Of a DNA stretch of 64,000 bases, positions 1 to 8,529 are shown piece by piece (the stretch's first letter is position 1; the number at the start of each line of letters is the position of its first letter). Position numbers and translations under genes: made by a program. The notes below the pieces were generated by a model, which worked only from the letters and a program-made list of their open reading frames with translations, did not search any database and was not told the DNA's origin. The stretch comes from Romanomermis culicivorax (lineage: Eukaryota; Nematoda; Enoplea; Mermithida; Mermithidae), in contig CAWUHX010000326.1 in assembly GCA_963922205.1 (NCBI GenBank), positions 62,001-126,000 on the forward strand, in the 5' to 3' direction.

Positions 1-61
1 TGCTCTCTAGGACGTCCGCGACCTCCTCGTCCACAGCTGTGTCCTCATCCTCGACCACCAT
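1..61 (-). CDS. Possible start of a leftward gene, first 20 codons only
   Basis: Read leftward from an ATG at 59-61, the last bases of the window edge give 20 open codons that are strongly acidic (many Glu and Asp) and GC-rich, in sharp contrast to the AT-rich DNA to the right. That contrast is the only support. The rightward reading of the same bases is also open and gives a Pro/Arg-rich peptide ending near 130, so the strand is uncertain. No family can be named from so short a piece. Confidence 0.22.
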   Translation of the reverse strand, partial: MVVEDEDTAVDEEVADVLES

Positions 62-1011
62 CGTCAAAAAAATCGACCATTAAATTTATTCGAGCAATCG
101 TCATATTATTTAAAATTTATGATCAAAAATGATACATTTTCAATCATAATTTTCCTTATATACTTTTCCTGATTTTATTACAAGTAAATTTTATTTGAAC
201 AACACCTATATGAACATGCACTCAATCAATACCAAAAATTCATACATTTGAAATTTAATTCAATTCAATTTAACAATAAGTTCAATCGTCAACTTTTTTC
301 TGTATTCAAAATTCAGGTAATTACATATATTTAAATTCCGATAACCATCTTTGGTTTACTATAATTTTACCCCTTTTTAATTTTACGATTTCAGAATTTT
401 AGTTTTTTTTTGACTATTGAGACATAGGCTTTGGTTGCAATTTGCGAATTTTTTTCGCGTTTGCAATTCTGGTCAGCCAAGCTAACGTGCCCAATCCAGC
501 ATTGGAGGTGCCAAATTCTACATCTAAAATTTAAGTTGAGACAGATTCCGATGCAAAAAAATTTTTGATTTTAAAAGAAGTGTAAAATCGACGATTTTCA
601 GACCAAAATGATGGAAAATTGTGTAAATTCGAAAAATTGATTTTTTCTGAAAAATTGAGTTCCAATTCTTATTATTTAAGCCGTTGTCAGATTGTCTAAA
701 AATTCAACCATGAAGCCAGTCTAAAAATACGAGAAGGCAGAAGTAGACAGTTTTTGAAATTGACGACTCTCCTACAGCAGAGGACGATTTGCAGATTTTA
801 TGGCAGGTTGAAATAAACCAATATTGTGATAAACATTCAAAATTTTTCGATATGTTTACAATATTGTGATAAACCTTAAAAATTTTTCGATTTGTTTACA
901 AACTTTTTTTGAGGAAACTTTTTTTTTTGAATTTTTACTCCTTTTTTCATATGTACGCCCGTTCGTCATACACCCAAAAAGTGATCGACGAATGGTTTCA
1001 ATTTAAAATTA
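62..1011. other. AT-rich flank without a recognisable gene
   Basis: This stretch is AT-rich with many short A and T runs and stops in all frames. Apart from the 40-bp tandem duplication at 819-898 I see no gene, RNA or terminal repeat. It ends in ATTA (1008-1011), the left copy of the target duplication of element A1. Confidence 0.6.
819..898. repeat. Two-copy 40-bp tandem repeat
   Basis: Two adjacent 40-bp units (819-858 and 859-898) both begin CAATATTGTGATAAAC and end in TTTTTCGAT followed by a GTTTA-type stretch. They differ at only a few bases. A local tandem duplication in non-coding DNA; no function is suggested. Confidence 0.85.
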
Positions 1012-1623
1012 TGTTGTGCAGGTCTTTCCTTAAGAGGCGTAAGAAAACATTGGGTCTGAACTGACCTGTTAGAACTGATCCCTTGGCTAAGCCTCGGTGA
1101 TAGTGCAACAGTCCGGTTATCCCCAGACCTACAACAACAAAGATAAACTTTGTTCTAAATACGGGGGCCTTACCAAGGACCTCCGCAGTCTCCTAGATGA
1201 GACAAGGAATCCCCTCAGGGATAAACTTACTTGGGTATAACCCGAAAGGGGTTTCCCAACACTTACTTGATGTAAGCCGGCGCCTGTGCCTCTGGCCCTC
1301 CGCCTTCGTCGATGCGAATGTTCTAAATAAATAAACAAATATATTAAACAATAAATCCGACGAAATATGCAAAAGAATGTGGATACACCACAGTGAATAT
1401 CATGTAAAAATAAGACGTTGTGCTGGGAAGTTTTAATGGACGCCAGCAATAACAAGAATAATATAAAAATCGGCGATAATAGTGAACAATGATTTCACTT
1501 TATCTTTTTGGTCTTTTTTGTGGGGCTCCATTCTATGCAAATGTCTGCGCCGCTGGTCGTCCATCTTTGTCGATTTGCATGTCGATTTCCCCACAGGAAT
1601 TGGCATCAACAGGGTGCCCAACA
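1012..1623 (-). repeat. 3' LTR of element A1
   Basis: 612 bp, TGTTGTGC...CCAACA. The promoter side (right end in window coordinates) has octamer sites ATGCAAAT at 1535-1542 and ATTTGCAT at 1573-1580. The left part contains two GTAAG splice-donor sequences read leftward (near 1229 and 1265), also present in A2. The 5' LTR at 15055-15277 is shorter (223 bp). Confidence 0.93.
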
Positions 1624-2368
1624 TCCCTCGCGCGTCGAAACCGACCTACGGGAGGTAGAAAAAAAACTTTTGGCCGGGTTACCCCGGCACTAAAAAGCAT
1701 TAATCAAAAAAGAAAAAATCTACAATTCCGGCTGACTCCTGATAAACAGTTTGTCTCACTCGGACTCCCGTTTCACAGTCTGTCCTAATAGAACTCCTGT
1801 GCTGGTCGTTGGACACAACAAATACCAAGGGCTTCGCCGCAATGGCTGGCAAGTGACGCCCATTTTGACCTCGGCGTTGATGGAATAACCTCCTGCCCTA
1901 AGGAGTACGACGTAGATGTCGGTGCCGAATGTGGCCGGTTTCGGGCTCGGCCGCTCGGTCTGCATGCTGTGTCAATTCGTTGGCCGTGGGTCTAACCGCA
2001 TGCAAATCGATTTCCCGCGTCTCTATTTTTTCTAAATTAAACTAAAATACGAGATTATATGGCGATACAAAAAGACGACACGGGAATGTACGGATATCAC
2101 AAAATTTTAAAATGCGCTAAAAAATTTGAGCAAAAATGTGGCCAAAAGTTTTAAAATATTTTTTACGGTTGCGTTTTGCACCGGTTTTGTCAAAAAAGAA
2201 ATTTTTGATGGCCAGCAGCACCGAAAATAATGTTTTTGGATTTTTTGTTTTTTGATTTTTTTGGATTTTTTGTGATTTTATTAGTGTTTTTGGGTTTTGT
2301 GTTTTATGAAATAAGTAAAAATATATATATACGAAAAAGAAATTTTTGGGCCAAAATTTTGCGGCTAT
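1624..2368 (-). other. 3' untranslated region of element A1
   Basis: Between the end of ORF C and the 3' LTR there are about 745 bp without a credible coding frame. The part next to the LTR is conserved in A2 and partly in B (a GGGAGGT block and a following A run in window orientation). A further ATGCAAAT octamer lies at 2000-2007. The short purine stretch GCGAGGGA touching the LTR, read leftward, is the likely polypurine tract. Confidence 0.6.
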
Positions 2369-4438
2369 TTACTGCTGCTGCCCGCCGCCTCCGTAGCCTC
2401 CTCGAGGTCTACCTTGATAGTACCCCCTCTGACCTAGTTGGCCTCGGGTATGACATCCATCTTGGCCTCGATTTTGGCCTTGTTGGCTCCCGCCGTGTCT
2501 ACCTAACGGCATAAAATTCGGATTATGGAATTGAGCATCCGGGTCTTGACCTTGGTGTTGCCAGGTTCCTCGGCCTCCGTAGGGTCACTGGGGGCGCCCT
2601 CTGAAGCCTCCTCTGGGTTGACCTTGGTCATACCCCGGTCTAGCCCTGTACGGGGCCGGGTTTGAGAACATATCGTCTCTCCCCTGCTGCCTTTGACCAC
2701 TGCTAGTGGAGCTGCTGCGTTGTGGTTTTTGTGTCCGGTAAGTTGAATTAAGAGATTTTGATGATATTGATTTTGATCGAGAAAGCGGACTTTTGTAAGA
2801 AGTGCTAGCAGCTTCACTATATGACCTCTGGCTGGTCGTAGCCGATGATTGTTGTATCATCGGTGGTCGTTTCTTAGCCGGAGGGAGTCTAGGCACTTTA
2901 AACTTACTTGGGCTCTTGGCAGCCGTTCGCTGATATTTATCAGCTTGCGACCTGTCATCGCCTGGTGCCTTCCTCTTAACACCCATCTGGTTTAACCTTT
3001 GCGAGCCCATAAAGATATATTGATTAAAGGCTGCAATGTAGACATCGTCTACGCGGTTTCCCTGGGCCTCAACGACTAGTTGTCTGTTCGCAAACGAACA
3101 CGCCTGGGCATACCACCTACCAATTGCCGTTGGCGTGATCGGAGCGAAATCCAACTGTAGAAAGATCATTAGGGTCACGTACCTAATGGCCGTAAAGACG
3201 TCTGAAGTATCGTAGTCCTGAAGCCATCTGGGGATGAGAATTAAAATGATCCATTCCCAGATCTCCTCAGGGATACGCTCTCCCTCAAACATAAATCCGC
3301 CCTGCATTTCAAATTGCTGGCGGTAATTTTCGTGAATTTCGGCCATAGCGTCATTGACCATCCTGTAAATGATCGGCCGTTCTTGGCGATCAAAGGCGAA
3401 ATAATTGGCGACCTCTGGATTTTCAAATGAGATCGGCCCAATTAAGCGCCTTTGTTCCCGTTGCCACTCCCAATAATCAATCAGAGTTTCGGCTAATTGA
3501 CCAGGAGTGACAAACTGCTGTGGTTCCCTTTCGGGTCTACTAGCTACCACATTCAGTTTGACCTTCATGATCAATTTCTCCTCTGATTCAAGATCGGGCT
3601 TCACCAATACGCTTCCCACAGGTTTGCTACTTCTTGCGGTATAGCTGGAGGGCACGGATTTGCTTTTGCCAGATGAAGTACTAACCTCTCCGCCGGTTTT
3701 CGATACCGTTCGCGTCTGAGTGTACGAAACATTCGCAGTGGACCCTGTCGTCCTATCCGATTTTGTCTGGCCTTTGGAGGTGTCCGTTCGCGTTTGACTT
3801 TTTGAAGTCTCCGTCCTCGTCTGACTCTTGGAAGTCTCCGTTCTCGACTTTTGACTCGTCGAGTATTGTGGGGTCGTTGTTTCTTCGGCCGTATCGTAGG
3901 CGTCGTTTTCAGATCCGGTGGCTGCCGCTCCTTGTTGCTGCTGTCCTTGAGCTGCAAGTCTGCGTCGTTTAGCCCTACCTATCCTCTTTCTGCGCCTTAC
4001 CTTTCCCTTGGCCAAGTGTCGGATAAATTTTTCCGACATACCTTCAGCTAACATCTGCTGAACCTTGTCTGGGGAATAAATTCCAGGAATACCTTCCTCG
4101 GCAATTCTTCCCCTCCTCATCAGCTCTGTCGCTGCAATGGCTGAATCTGAGCTATCATCGGCTAGTGCCTGCTCCTTCAGCTTCCTTTGGATTGCCCTCT
4201 GACGCAGGAATTCCTGCTGTGTCAGCCTTCTCTGTTCCTGAATTTTGGCCTGTAAGGCCTCTTGCTTCGCTTGTCGGTCGTGATCCTTAGGATCTTTGGC
4301 CTTCACAGGTATCTCCTGGGATGCTTCCTGCATCTTCTCCAGTCTGACATCGATCCCTGACATTTTGGTGACTGCTTCGTCAATTTGAGTCTGGATTTTT
4401 TCCTCCTCAATAGCCTGTTTCTGAGTCTTGGCCTCCAT
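2369..4438 (-). CDS. ORF C: basic accessory protein with RGG tail (element A1)
   Basis: This is the last gene of the element, about 620-690 residues, of no family I recognise. In order it shows a charged Glu/Gln-rich coiled-coil-like start, the segment [10 protein letters not shown] followed by a strongly basic stretch ([15 protein letters not shown]), a Ser/Thr-rich repeat region (TRTETSKSQ units), a globular core of about 180 residues with [13 protein letters not shown] and IPEEIWEW, and a tail rich in RGG and ending GYGGGGQQQ. The GIP-IY/basic module, the core (FE-x-QGGF, IPE-x2-WE, RY) and the GYGGGGQQ end recur in element B, and a weaker relative of the core in element C. No signal peptide or membrane segment is present, so this is not an envelope protein. 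The basic and RGG parts suggest RNA binding, which is inference. Upstream neighbour: ORF B, 75 bp away. Confidence 0.75.
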
Positions 4439-4513
4439 CGCATCCTTATTTTCTGATGTCTGGCCCTCAGAGTCCAGAATTTCACCCTCTTCTTCTTCTT
4501 CAACATCCTCCTC

Positions 4514-6154
4514 TTAACTGGACTCAGAGTCTGAATTTGGTATCTTCAGCAAGAGCTGTTTTACTTTAGCTGGTAACACAGCTGGTGCCGGAGGTACAGA
4601 CTGCATGATGGTGACAACCTCTGGCTCAGGCTCGGCCGGTTCCTGTACTTGAGGTACTTGAGTCGGCTGTGCCACCGCTGGTTGCATTGGCCGTGGCACC
4701 ACCACAACTACTGCAGCTGCCTGCGTAGCAGCAGTGTCCAAAGCTGGTGTAGCTTTGACCACTGGCGCTAGCCCTTGCGGCTGCGTTTTAACCTGTCCCG
4801 TCCCTCCGGCTTGCGCCGTTTGGGAAGTAGAGGGACGATTCACCGGTACCTTAGATATTAACTCACCGGCTGGGGTATATGTTAACTTATACCCGGGCAT
4901 TTCCGAAGCAATTGTTCTCTCCCGGAAACTTTTGCTAACAAATTCCGGTCTGAGCTCGCGCGGATTTCTCGGTGCGTAGGTAATTGGGTAATCGGTCGGC
5001 GATGCGTCTTCCGTCATCGGATACCGCAGTCCCAGCATCAAAGTCTCAAAGCCTACGTAGTAAAAAGTTACATAAAAATAAGGATTTACCTTGTAGGCTC
5101 CGTCCTTCAATAACGATTTGTCGTTGCCAATTTGTAGGATTTCCTCGGCTTCTCGAAATCGTAATGGGACAAATCCGAACCGATTCTGCCACGCGTATAC
5201 CCCTTTTTTAGATGGAAAGCGGGGTTCCGACGGCAGTAGCGTCGCTGCTAACTCTAAATAGTAAGCCAGGCGGTCGCCTGACTTCCAGGACATTTTCTTT
5301 ATCATTTCCTGGCCTTCTTTAGTATAACTATTTATAAAGTTATAGTTTAGCAGAGCGCTAGTTTCATAATCGCACTCCGCTCTGGAATGAGGCCATGCCA
5401 AATGATAGGCCAATGGCATAAATTTACACATGACCTCTAACTCTGGAAAGTTTCGCTCATCTAGCATACCTGAAATTTTTGCCAAGTTTGGCGTATAAAA
5501 ATTGGTCTTGTAGGCCTGTCTATGACACTCGATACCCACTGGGTAGTGGTTATTTGCGGAAAACACCTCTTCAGGTATTTGATCGGGCTTCCCGGCCTGT
5601 TGCCAGTATAGCTTGGCGTTTTCGTATAAAGTCAAAGAAATTTTCCCGTCTAAATCCCAATAGGTTCCACCTGACTTGAGATTTTCCAGGATATCTTTTG
5701 AAATATTAACCCAGTCTGGTATCTGGACATCCTGGATTTCGTCGGGATCACTATCTGTAGTGTATCCATCGTCCTTCATCGGTTTGTTATCTCTTGGGAG
5801 CAGTGGATAAAAGCCACTTGGCAGTTGAACTCCCTGAGGACGAACTGGATTACACTCCGTGGGCGCGGTATAATAACCTGTGTTATTTCCCTGCATCTGT
5901 ACAGCCCAACGGTTATACATTTCACACTTCATCATGTGATAGACCATATTCGGCTGTACCTGATCGGTTTCCATGACTGGGGTACCTAGCCCCATTTCTC
6001 TATTCACGTTGCCCGGGATCATTAGATATTGTTGATAAAAATGTTGGGCAACGGTGTTGATCTGCTTGGGATCCACCTTGTCATGGTCGAAAATCTGCAT
6101 TTGCATAAGCAGTTGATCGGCCATGCCATAGTGAATGGCGGCAAACATGACCAA
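4514..6154 (-). CDS. ORF B: unrecognised domain following the exonuclease-like part (element A1)
   Basis: About 546 residues. The start of this feature lies directly after the third exonuclease motif (YAALDA, 6167-6184); in element C the equivalent motif and this domain lie in one open frame, so in family terms the two probably form a single protein. Visible conserved blocks are LTLYENA, a LPLSFHL/MPLAYHL-x-WPH-x-R block, EGQEMIKKM, and [11 protein letters not shown] followed by LGLRYP. The same blocks are seen in element B, and weaker ones (IPKDISLILYYIWPS, MDYMYNCFNIV) in element C. The C-terminal 150 residues are Pro/Ala/Gln-rich and probably disordered, ending in a Ser-rich acidic tail. 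No membrane segment. I do not recognise the fold or function. Confidence 0.75.
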   Translation of the reverse strand: MVMFAAIHYGMADQLLMQMQIFDHDKVDPKQINTVAQHFYQQYLMIPGNVNREMGLGTPVMETDQVQPNMVYHMMKCEMYNRWAVQMQGNNTGYYTAPTECNPVRPQGVQLPSGFYPLLPRDNKPMKDDGYTTDSDPDEIQDVQIPDWVNISKDILENLKSGGTYWDLDGKISLTLYENAKLYWQQAGKPDQIPEEVFSANNHYPVGIECHRQAYKTNFYTPNLAKISGMLDERNFPELEVMCKFMPLAYHLAWPHSRAECDYETSALLNYNFINSYTKEGQEMIKKMSWKSGDRLAYYLELAATLLPSEPRFPSKKGVYAWQNRFGFVPLRFREAEEILQIGNDKSLLKDGAYKVNPYFYVTFYYVGFETLMLGLRYPMTEDASPTDYPITYAPRNPRELRPEFVSKSFRERTIASEMPGYKLTYTPAGELISKVPVNRPSTSQTAQAGGTGQVKTQPQGLAPVVKATPALDTAATQAAAVVVVVPRPMQPAVAQPTQVPQVQEPAEPEPEVVTIMQSVPPAPAVLPAKVKQLLLKIPNSDSESS

Positions 6155-6166
6155 TAAGGAGTAGTA

Positions 6167-6898
6167 TGCGTCTAGAGCGGCGTATCTAAGCTCTTCCTAA
6201 GCTCTTCCGGCAGTTGGCAAACCGATCACGGTTCGCCTTTAATGAAAAGTCATACTGGTAGGGGCCCACATCTATCAAGTAGAATTCCGTGAATAGTCCC
6301 TTTAACCGAAAGGTTTCAGGACAGATACCTGTCTGAAAGCATTTTTTCTCCAGGTTTACTCCTACCATGGTTAGAGCGAAACGGTCTAAATAAAAGTATC
6401 GACCCTTGGTCTTTCTAAGAAATTCCCGTAAGGGGACAGTTTTGTCCCTCTCCTTATTGTCTCGCCCTGCACCACATACGTTATAGATACTTACCAGGTC
6501 CTCCAATACGGAATATCCGGCGAAGAGCATGTCGGAGTTCAAGAAGTCGTGGAGGCTGGTCCACTCTTTGAGCATCATCGACGTTGTATCAATAACGTAG
6601 GTTTGACCATTCGTTAGCGCAAAGCTGACATATCCGGCAAACTGCTTTCCCATTTGATTGTCGACCTCTCTTGTTTTAAACAAGGCGGCGACCTTATCCT
6701 GGTTGACTTTTTCAACATCGAAGCCACAAACTGGTTGTCCTCTGAAGATTGATACTTCTCGGATAAAATGGAGTGTCTGGCTGACTTTCCCGATGTCTAC
6801 CAATTTTGGTTCCTTGGGATTAGCCGGCCAGTACCCAAATGTGGCTTTAAACCACTGATCCAGTTCATGGATTCGCACGGCCTGTTTGACGTTATAAT
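6167..6898 (-). CDS. DEDD-type 3'-5' exonuclease-like domain (element A1)
   Basis: The segment carries the three motifs of RNase D/EXD/MUT-7-type exonucleases in order. Exo I is GFDVEKV (Asp and Glu of D-x-E, about 55 residues into the open frame). Exo II is [15 protein letters not shown], whose Asp follows a beta-strand/Gly block (GQTYVIDTT, then a helix ending [10 protein letters not shown]). Exo III is [10 protein letters not shown] at 6155-6184, the Tyr form (DEDDy). In the family these residues bind two metal ions and trim DNA or RNA 3' ends. The coding part has no ATG at its left-reading start; it begins at a TTTAG acceptor (intron 6899-7579), so translation most likely enters from the leader exon by splicing. 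The matching region of A2, B and C keeps the same motifs. I know of no LTR element described with this domain, but cannot search. Function is inferred from motifs alone. Confidence 0.72.
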
Positions 6899-7579
6899 CT
6901 AAACATAAGATACTATTAATTTTTGTGTTTATTCCCCTTTTTTCAGCGCATTTTCGGGTCTATACTACACCAGCACCACAACACCAAGCGGGTTCAGTTT
7001 CGCAGAAATTAAATTTAGTGCAGGTTGTTAGGTGAGCCACTGATATACAAACATTGAGCTGGTAGGCAACTAACACCTTACCAAATCTTACCCTTGCTAC
7101 CTCTATATGTTGGGGAGGGTAGACCTGATCCGATTGTCCACCACTTGATCGGACACCAATCTCTGACCAGCTGCTTGAGCGACCAACTACGCTCCATTTA
7201 TGGCGCTGTATTTACAGTTTTTATAGCGCTCGAGATTGATAATTTTTGATGAATTTGATATCGAAAAAGTGATATGATTTGATTTGATTTGAAAATAAAT
7301 AATTTTTGATAAATTTTTGATGATAAAACTTTAAAACGGGCTGAACCCAAGGTTCTAGGTTTCCCTTGAATCGTATAGCTCTCGGTGGTATCAGGTATAT
7401 TTCCAAGTTGGAAATTCCCTGCTTGGCTTCGAGCTTCCGCTTCTCAGTACTCCCATTTTTTGTTCCCTCTAAGTTCTAACCTCGTCTGCCCTTTGGGGCG
7501 CCGAGCTGGTCTTCCAGTGACTTCTGGGCATTACCTGCGGTTTCCAAGAATATTTGATAAAAATGAGTTCGAAACTTAC
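6899..7579 (-). other. Phase-1 intron between leader exon and exonuclease-like part (A1)
   Basis: Read leftward, a G|GTAAG donor lies at 7575-7580 and a TTTAG acceptor ends at 6899. The donor interrupts a codon after its first base and the acceptor resumes at the second base, so the phases agree. The same donor context (Asp-Gly codons at the junction) and acceptor context (TTTAG then A-Y-TA-Y-AACGT) appear in element B, and a phase-matched pair also appears in element C. The 681-bp intron holds no gene. Confidence 0.7.
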
Positions 7580-7700
7580 CGTCGATGAAGAAAAAACGAT
7601 TATCTTGGTGGTGCTGGGCCCTGCCATATTTGACGTGGCGCTCTGTGTGCGACCACTCGCGCGTCGGAGCTTGTCGGCGGTTCCGCGCGCCTTTTCCCAT
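7580..7700 (-). CDS. Leader exon of the accessory gene (A1)
   Basis: An ATG at 7698-7700 opens about 40 codons rich in Arg, Gln and His, with the conserved end QDNRFFFIDG at the splice donor. Element A2 (44941-45061) and element B (QDNQYFLVDG, 53128-53161) keep this end, and element C has a weaker version (LQTNCHFHNSG). Because residues past the donor are not conserved between families while the donor is, the unspliced continuation is probably not the real product. Its likely role is to supply the start codon and N-terminus of the exonuclease-like protein. Confidence 0.6.
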
Positions 7701-8340
7701 TTCTTTTCGTTTGGAAATGTTTTTCTTTTTCGAATAAATTTATAAATTTTTTAAAATTTTGAACGCTGAAAAAGTTTAATATAGCAATTCTGCTAATTTC
7801 CTTTTTATCGCGGTTCGGGGGATATTTTACTTCTTCCTTCGGATGGAAGTTTAGAATTCAGATAAGCGGGGGCAGCTATAGTTTGATTTTAGAAAAATGA
7901 AAAATTTGAAAATTAATTTTTTGGAAAAATTGTCGAAAATATTTTGGGTTGTCACTTTGGTCTAAAATTCCGAAGAATTTTTCCCAAAGTCTGATATAAA
8001 TATGAAAAATTTACAAAATTAATACGAATAATACATAAACGCGATAAATATTACAAATTAATACATTTTTACTTAAAATTAGTACCTACATGCGCGAGAT
8101 ATGTACACAAAATAAAAAAAATCAGCGCGAGATCGCGCATAGATTCGCCTTGAGCGAATTTCCAAATGATTTCATTTGGTTTGGTGCTCCAGTCGTAACT
8201 GTTTGTGCCATATTGGAAAGTGACGTATTTTCGTCACGTGGCGCGTCCTGATTGGCTCGCGCTATTCGCGGCAAGACCCTAGTGGTCTCTTAATGAAAAT
8301 GTTTCAACCTACTGATTGAAACTGTTTGGCGATTTAGCGG
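7701..8340 (-). other. Spacer between pol and the accessory cassette (A1)
   Basis: AT-rich DNA with no coding frame of its own, matched at the same place in A2 (45062-45480). The last part near 8100-8340 reads leftward into the C-terminal tail of Pol. It may contain the acceptor that makes the leader exon accessible, but I cannot pick one. Confidence 0.5.
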
Positions 8341-8529
8341 GTTGTCCCAATGTACAATGGTGACAACGTTCTCTGCTTCTCGCGAAATGTCCGTAACTAT
8401 GAACAGACCGGACCATGGTAGTCCTAATTTTTTCTGCTTGTCTACTTTGAGCAGAACCCAGTCCTTTTCTTTAAATCCATTCTGTTTGGACTTTTTATCG
8501 AAGTATTTCTTTGATTTTTCGGCAGCACT

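Noticed and set aside
1489-1788. Rightward ORFs within the LTR and 3' untranslated region of A1 (repeated at 38866-39111 and 52899-53147)
   Set aside because: They lie antisense in LTR sequence and change length between copies; the shared part follows from LTR identity.
2369-6898. Reading the accessory genes as an envelope, as their position after pol suggests
   Set aside because: No signal peptide, membrane span, Cys pattern or glycosylation-rich ectodomain is present in any of the three families; motifs point to an exonuclease and a basic RGG protein.
7476-7574. Unspliced continuation of the leader exon as a separate 74-residue protein
   Set aside because: The part past the GTAAG donor is not conserved between families, while the part before it and the donor are.
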